From Taeniopygia guttata (taxonomy: Eukaryota; Chordata; Aves; Passeriformes; Estrildidae): a DNA stretch of 64,000 nucleotides. Under the pieces are notes generated by a model. That model saw only the letters and a program-made list of their open reading frames with translations. It had not been told where the DNA came from and made no database searches. The DNA lies in NCBI RefSeq assembly GCF_048771995.1, contig NC_133036.1, forward strand, positions 16,771,001-16,835,000, read 5' to 3'. Positions 57,260 to 64,000 of the stretch are shown piece by piece. Position numbers and translations under genes: made by a program. Numbering within the stretch: position 1 is the first letter of the stretch; each line of letters starts with the position of its first letter.

Positions 57260-60200
57260 CATTATTTTCACTGCCATTCCAAATGCCAAATTTTCTGTGA
57301 AATTTGGAGATTACTTTCTTGAACAAGTCACAGGGAACTCCAACATCAGACGTCAAATAATCAGGAAAATCAGTTCTTATAACTGAGGCAAATGCTATCA
57401 AGTAATTGTAGTAGCAGTTTTTTCTTGCAGCCTCACATCAACATATCGTACGCTGACATAAAAATAGATGACAGTATCTCTGAAATTAAAAATGGATCTG
57501 TAGATCTGTATTTCCTAAGACATTCTCATATTGTACAGTATTTGATCAGTTCTCCCCCTCTTTTCTAACTATTGATGGAACAACAAATTATTCAGAAATA
57601 ACTAATTAGTGTTAGAATCTGTTCCCACACTTCTCATTGTATCCATATATTATATTCTAATTGATGATTGTATTTTCTTATTTATTGTTTGAAATAATAG
57701 ATATTTATATCTCAAACTCATCAAGAAGAAGTTCTGTAGATGCAATTATTCTGTAAAACCTTGCAGTGAACTTATGTCAACAGGTTATTTTTACTTAAAT
57801 GCAACAGAATGGCTTGGTATAGAACCTGTAGAGCAAGGCTCTGTTGGAAAACATAGTGTCACCTGTAAAAGTATGCCCTGGTGGAGGTTTGTGGTTCTCA
57901 AAAAGTTAGTTTTACTCTTTTTAAGTAAATAAAAATTCTTTTTCTCATTATACCACAGATGTTTTTTGTGGGCTTAATCAACTTTACCAAAGAATATCAG
58001 TAATTGCTAGATGCACCTAAATGAGCTGGTTTAAGCTTCTGCTAACTGGTCTGGGGAGCAAAATAAGCAAGATATTGGCCATTATTCCAATCACTGGGAT
58101 GTGTTCAGAACTGCAGATGTCTTTTGACAAATCTGCTCTACCATGAGTTTTTGAGGTATAGAAAATATTTGCAACTTTGAGTTCTTCAGGCTGGGCTGCA
58201 TCAATACTGCCTCCAAATTTCTGTTACTATCCCCAAACAGTTTCCAGGCTGATGAATTTACATGCATTAAATCCTAGTTAAAATTCTGGCTTGGTGTTCA
58301 TCTTCGTGTAGATTGACTTGCTTGATTTTTCATGGTCCTGCAACAGTTTAAATCCAGAATATTTATGAAAGCAACAATTACTGTTGAACAGAAAAGCTCT
58401 ATTTATCTTGGGAAAAGTTAAGCTGAGACTTAAATTTAAAGTTTATTATGTCAGTTTATGAGGCCAGACCTAGTGACAAGGCCAAAATGAAATTGTCCAA
58501 AAGAAAAAAATAGAAGAATAAAGGAAATAGGTGATGAAAGAACCACAAAGTACAGCAGAAAAATTAGCAAAGGCATGAAATAAAGTCTTTGTGACAAGGA
58601 AATATCACTACAAGTGTTACATTATCAGTCAGAGTGGGATAAAATTTACTTAGACATTCAGGACTTCCTGCATTGAAAATGTCAGTCAGAGTAACTAATT
58701 CTGTGCTTTACAGGAAGTTTCCTGAGGCACTGACAGAGGTGTCTCTGAACAGTACAGCAGGAACAATAGGAGCAGATGAAAAACTGGAATACAGATGGCT
58801 TTTTCCAGCAAGAGCAGAAAAATCACAGTAATCCATATTAAGATAGCATAATACATGTGCTGCACAGGGCTGGAAAGCACCGGGGAAATTGAATTCAACT
58901 CCTTTTTGCTTCACTAGAGAAACAATAGGGATTAATTCTATTAATGACAGGTTTAGGAAGTGAGATTCCATATCTGCAGAAACTGCCAGGAGGGTTGTTT
59001 GGGTTGTCTGCTTTGCTCTGGGATGGTGGATGCCAGGCACTGATCACACCTCCCCGTGGGGTGCACGAGCATTTCTTCTGAGCCAGAGGCTTCAGGGGCT
59101 CTTGGAGTACAGAGAATAAACAATACTTAACCACAGGAATACAATGAAATACAACTTTCCATGGGAATTGCAAGTTTTACAGACAGACATGCTGAACTCA
59201 TGAAGTGATCAAGAAGCAAAGCATGCTAAATTACCACGGCTTAGTACTAAATGTTTAGATGCAAATATATTCATTCATACAAATTTTAAACCAGGCAAGA
59301 CTGTCAGCTTTAAATTACACAATGATTTCAGAAATAGAGCAGTCAGTTGTTTACACAAGCACTTCGGAAGACAAGGCTGAGCTTTTTAATTACCTTCAGA
59401 GACATTTTCTATTATGTTTATTAACATTTTAATCTATACCTTGCTAAATCATCATATTAATTGGTTTAATTATGAGTACATGATATTTATTTAGAGTCCA
59501 CAAAAATGTTACAGTCATACCTATGATTATTTTTTATCTGTGTTATTTTAAAAGATGACATTAAAGCTTACTTACTTGAAACTTTGAGATCTTTTTGCCA
59601 CCCTGTCATGCTCAGCCTCATAGAAGGTTTTCTAGCAAAAAATTGCAAAAAACATCATCGGTGATCTCAAGTCACCATTCACAGTTGAGGCTTGTCTTGG
59701 GTAGTAACCATCTTTTTGTTCTTTAAAGTAATTCTCAGCTCTGGTTTATGATCCCCTGGTTTTAGTTCTGTGGCAGGCAGAAGAACTTTTCTCTCCTAGG
59801 GAGGAAAGATAAAGCTTTCCAAGACTTTTCTACATCAACAAGGTGATTCTATCACTTGAAATGTGCTCAGATTGTTTTCGTAACTCAGCAGTAGATCTCT
59901 GGCTAATTTTGCCTACCATGTCTCAGAACTTTTGGAAATGCAGCAATGAGTGGAACATCATAAATGTTAAAATATATTGTTCATAAACATTTCTCCATTT
60001 CCAAGTGGAGTTTAATTCAAACCAGATTGTTAATGTCATTAATGTTTTCCTTGGATTTATACTGAATAAAATCCATTCATTTGAATATTGACCAAAACAG
60101 GCTTTTGCTGTAATTACAGCAGAGTCATAGAAAAAAAAAAAAAATTGCTTTGGGCATAATAAAAATTATTTGGGTTCGGTTTTTTAAACTAATAAGTAAT

Positions 60201-62103
60201 TTATTAAGTCCCAAGATAAAGTAATGCAGTGTGACTCAGCTGCTTGTACAGCTCCATTTGAATTGTGAATATTCTCAGTGAAGGAATTTGAGTCAGCTGG
60301 GAAGGAAGTTATGTCTACAAAAGATTCCTCACATGATAAACAAAATCCTTCAGTAAAGACCTGGAATATGTCTACCGACAGAGCTCTAAAAGGCATCCTC
60401 TGCTGAATGCACTTTTCCCATCAGTATTTAGTCCCTATCTGCCTGTAAGCAGCTTGAGCTTATATATTCTAATGAAGTCATTAGTCTATAGGGGTAGGAG
60501 TTATGTTTGACCAGCCAAATTTGGATATTCTGCACTGAAATCCATTTGACCCAGGCTTGTAAGTGCCTCATATTTTGTATTATTTTCTACTGTCTTAGTT
60601 ACACGGTGAGAGAAAAGAGCAAAAGGACAAATAAACATACCAAGAAAAGGAGACAAGTAAGCTATTATCTATCCTTTGACTGGCTACACTGAATAAAATA
60701 GGAATTAGTAGTCCAGGCTTGTGGCTCTACCTCTTGGCTCTTAGACTTTTAAATGCAGTTGCTAATAATCCCCATGCATTCCTGCTGCTGACAGATATGC
60801 CGCAATACTTTCATCAGTGCTGGCTACAAGGCTAAGAAAGGTCACTAATAAAAGAAAATTCTGTAGGGGCTTCCTCTTCACAGGCAATATCAAGCCCTAT
60901 GAACTTTTAATGCCTCCTCTTTCCATTTAGATAGTCATGGCTCAAAGCCCATATTAAAAATAGCAAGGAATGCTTATTCTGAAGTGTTTGAAAATATTGC
61001 AAATTACACTGTAGGATTGGCTTACTCCAAATGAATCTTATCCCTTACTGACCTTTGCAGAAACACTTCTCTTTCATTTGGCAGCTTCATTTCCCTCCTT
61101 CCCTTCTGTCTTACTGCCCTGTCCTTTTACGTGTGGTTTATTTAGTCATCAGGCACTGGGGAGATGGGGCTGCTGATTTTAACCATGTAGCTGATAGGTT
61201 TGTTGCGCTCACCCAGAAGCAAATACCTATTTCTCATTCCATTTCCACTGTAGCTTCATTTTCATCTCAATATTGTATTCCACAGCAGCCGCACAATACA
61301 TTTCTTTTGAGAAAGCAATGAATGTATTTACTCTTTTCTTTGCCTCTGTATGGGGTACTGTGGATTTATCCATCCTTTATATTCCTTTTCATTTTATTAA
61401 AAAAAAAATAAATTCATCAAGAAGCTAACAAATGCAACAGAAATGAACATTTGGAATAAAGGTCTTGTTTTTAGCATTATTTATTTTAAAAAAGGGTACA
61501 ATACAATCCAAAAAGTGCAAAAATTAATAAGCCAAATGGAAAACTAAAATCTTCTTATAATGAAAAATGGATATATCTCGTACTTTTTCAGAGCACCACG
61601 CTTCTATCAGGTCTAATTCTACCCTGATAGTTGATATAATTTTCCAGACTTCATAGTGGAAATTGAATCTTTTACAGTCATTAAAGAAAAATTGAAGCTG
61701 TAGTGGTCTTGACAGAATGAGTACATTTAACTATGGAGCCCCTATTTCATTTCAAACCACATCAAGTAAAATACCCAGACACTGATCTGCACCATGGAGT
61801 TGTTTCAGTTCAGAGTCTCTGCTCACAGCACCGGGAGATACTGGATTTTTGTTTCCACGCTCCATCCTCATCCAGCAGTCAATGGGCTTCCCATAAATAA
61901 CAAATCCCATAAATCTGTGGCAAAAGCAGTCTGGCACTGATGTGCCCATCACAGCCACTGCTGGTGAGGTGGGCTGTGAGCTTATAGATCATCAGCAGTG
62001 GCATGATCATTGTGTTCTGAACATGAGACATTCCAGTTGTGCCAGAGCCATTGGCAGCACACACAGTTTTTCCCAGTGCTCTTCAACAGGAATCTCATAA
62101 TCC
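57260..62103. other. unique AT-rich sequence
   Basis: About 4.8 kb without recognised repeats. An A-run lies at about 60129-60143. Near the right end, 61752-62064, two overlapping minus-strand frames of 61-68 codons might be a decayed coding fragment, unidentified. Confidence 0.4.
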
Positions 62104-62703
62104 TGTAGTGTTGCAACCCTGGTTACTGAGAATTTTAGACTTTCTGTGCTGACAGGCACTGACCCCCAGGAGAAAACCGCATTTGACCTGAGACTGTGGA
62201 AAAGGCTTCCAAATTGAATTATAGAACTGGGATTGTGGCTCTGGAGTTAGAATAGAAGTGTGTAATATCACCTGGTGGAAAAGAGTTCAAGGGTTTAGAA
62301 TATAGCAATAGATATAAAGCAAGATGGAGGTTTTAGGGTGCAGGCTGGTCCTTCTTCTTTACCTTCTTCTTCACCTTCTTCTCCATGGGTTTGGGTGGTT
62401 TTGTGGAATTGGGTAGTAAAGTCCCCACTGCGGGCATGGGTGATTAGTTATTGGGTTAAAAGTAAAAATAATGGAGGTGTAATTTCTTAATTGGACAGTT
62501 TATCCTTAAAAGGCCTTGGAGAGAGAGAGAGATGGGGCTCCATTTTCAGTTTGTCAGAGTGAAGGGCTGCAGAGCTCACAGCTTGTGAGACTGTAACATA
62601 GATAAGAACTAAAAAACATCCGAGTCCCAACAAGAATTACCATCTCACGCATTTAATCCCGACCCTGGCAGACGAGAAGCAAAGACTCAATTATTGTAGG
62701 ACA
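62104..62703 (+). mobile_element. ERV LTR, family D (songbird type)
   Basis: TGTAGTGTTGCAACCCTGGT, CTGACAGGCACTGACCCCCA, GAAAACCGCATTTGACCTGA, TAATATCACCTGGTGG, a pyrimidine-rich CTTCTT stretch (62351-62385), CAGTTTATCCTTAAAAGGCC (TATA-like) and TTACCATCTCACGCATTTAA follow an order I recognise from a songbird ERV LTR. Ends are uncertain: TGTAG at 62104 and GGACA at 62703 are proposed, without a clean target duplication. No viral genes adjoin it. Confidence 0.7.
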
Positions 62704-63077
62704 TCATTCCTTTGTGCTCTAGACACAGAACTCCAGTCTCTAGGGATGAGCTCTCCATGCTGGCCGAGTCCTGGCTGTATTGACCATCAGTGTGTTTTGG
62801 GAGCTCCTCCTTTGCATGGACTGTGCTCACCAATGCGGTTTAGGGGGCTGAGGCTCACTGATGATCTCCTATCCATACCCACAGCTTGCCTGGATCACCC
62901 TCCATCCTCAAGCATAACATTCAAGGTACCTGGGAATGGAGTTCCCAAGTGGCTCTGTGGTACAGGCACCCTCAGGAGGAGGGGGGGATCCATAAAGAGA
63001 TGACTGACCTGCTCCTGCTCGTGAGCTGAGGATGGAGAGAGACCCAGAATCAGCCCAGGAGCACAGAACCAAGAAAG
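62704..63077. other. unassigned spacer between two LTRs
   Basis: 374 bp, moderately GC-rich, with a G-run at about 62982. Could be unique sequence or leftover retroviral interior; nothing in it is recognisable. Confidence 0.4.
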
Positions 63078-63546
63078 TGTAGCAGCCTGAACTGGTGCTA
63101 GTAAGATCCAGGGTAAAGAAGCAGAAAGGGCCTTTGCACAGTGTCCACAGATGTTTAATTCAGCCGTGCCATGAGATGTTCAGAGTTCCCCCAGCACACA
63201 CATGTCTCAGCTCTCACTGCCCCGTCCAGAGGGGTCGGGGGGTGAACCTGGTTTCGGGGCAGTACAAAGATGAGGGCCAATCAGGGAACAAGGAGGGAGT
63301 GGCTCAGGGACATAGGAACAGACATAGGAACAGGGGAAGGAGCAAATGGGGTTTTAACAGCTTTGAGGGAAGCTTCTTGTGTCTCCCTAAACCAGGGAAA
63401 TGCCTCCCAGGGTCTTCACTAGGAAGGGCACTCCTGCTTCCTTTTCAGGAGCCCATAGGTCTCAGGTAGGGTTTTAGACCTTGCTGGGAGATTTCACTCA
63501 GGCTCAGGGGCAGGGAGGATTCTGTACCCACCTGATATGTCTGACA
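63078..63546 (-). mobile_element. probable ERV LTR, family E
   Basis: On the minus strand it ends GGCTGCTACA at 63078 and has ATTAAA about 80 bp before that end (plus-strand TTTAAT at 63151-63156), a CCAAT-box-like GATTGG upstream, and GC-rich sequence between. These are LTR-like features in the expected order. The start is put at TGTCAGACA (63546), though TGTCACATGG at 63590 is an alternative. GAAAG left of it and CAAAG at 63591-63595 would then be an imperfect 5-bp duplication. Confidence 0.5.
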
Positions 63547-63590
63547 AAGCTCTTATCTTTCTGGTGAGCTCTGTCTTCCCCCATGTGACA

Positions 63591-64000
63591 CAAAGTACAG
63601 TGCAGGGGAGTGCTGCTCCACTGGAGCCTTCTGCAGACTTTTCTCAGATCCTGAGCTTCCCCCTTGGCATTTCAGCCGGGGTTTTCTCAAGATGTGCCAG
63701 AGATGATCTGGGGCTCAGGGAGCCCAGAGCACCCTGGGCCGACCATCCTGCAGGGCTGGACATCCTGCCCTGGTAGCCAGAGGGACCTTTGCCTTTGCCA
63801 TGCTGACAAGGAGCAAACAGCTCCAGGAATGTTAGCACCATAAGCTGAAAGACTAGACATTAAAAAAAAAAAGAACAAAAAAAACCAACCAACCAACAAC
63901 CTACACAAAACAGCAGTAAAAAATACAAATCAAGTCTTAATTTGTTATGAATTTGGGATCTACTTCTTGCTCTTACTGCATGCATCTTAATTTTCACTGC
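63591..64000. other. unassigned sequence to window end
   Basis: GC-richer to 63840, then an A-rich simple stretch with (AACC)n at 63862-63900, then AT-rich DNA. No gene recognised. Confidence 0.4.

Overview
The window looks like an AT-rich, non-coding stretch (intergenic or deep intronic) of a bird nuclear genome, most likely a songbird (passerine). The evidence is the repeat content. There are about fifteen copies of the avian LINE CR1, many with the typical 3' tail of ATTCTATG-like octamers. There are at least nine solo or fragmentary endogenous-retrovirus LTRs, several of types I know from songbird genomes, and one tRNA-Ile-derived SINE with a CR1-like tail. I found no convincing protein-coding exon, tRNA gene, rRNA gene or CRISPR array. 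The open reading frames longer than about 100 codons mostly sit inside CR1s or LTRs and are chance openings in GC-rich repeats.

Layout. 0.5-5.6 kb holds old CR1 pieces, a degraded LTR and a songbird CR1 split by an LTR with a 6-bp target duplication. 7.8 kb holds a probable MIR/CORE-SINE fossil. 8.9-10.05 kb is a dense cluster: a CR1 inserted into another CR1, then the tRNA-Ile SINE, then an inverted CR1 fragment. 11.7-15.0 kb has two CR1s of one young-looking subfamily. 18.8-19.5 kb and 24.1-24.8 kb carry two copies of one LTR family in opposite orientation, differing in the number of an internal 32-bp repeat. The second copy abuts another LTR that itself carries a CR1. 29.6-30.7 kb is a CR1 split by an LTR. 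41.8-42.9 kb is an LTR preceded by a polypurine tract and interrupted by a second LTR; a solo copy of that second LTR lies at 56.9-57.25 kb with a perfect 6-bp target duplication. 62.1-63.6 kb holds two further LTRs.

The remaining sequence is mostly unique AT-rich DNA with simple repeats. Two places (44.68 kb and 53.0-53.3 kb) have motif clusters that could be regulatory, but this cannot be decided without comparative data. The nested elements give a local order of insertion events, which is the main biological story. No new gene system is visible. Repeat families are named from memory of avian repeat structure, so ends are approximate unless a target duplication is given.
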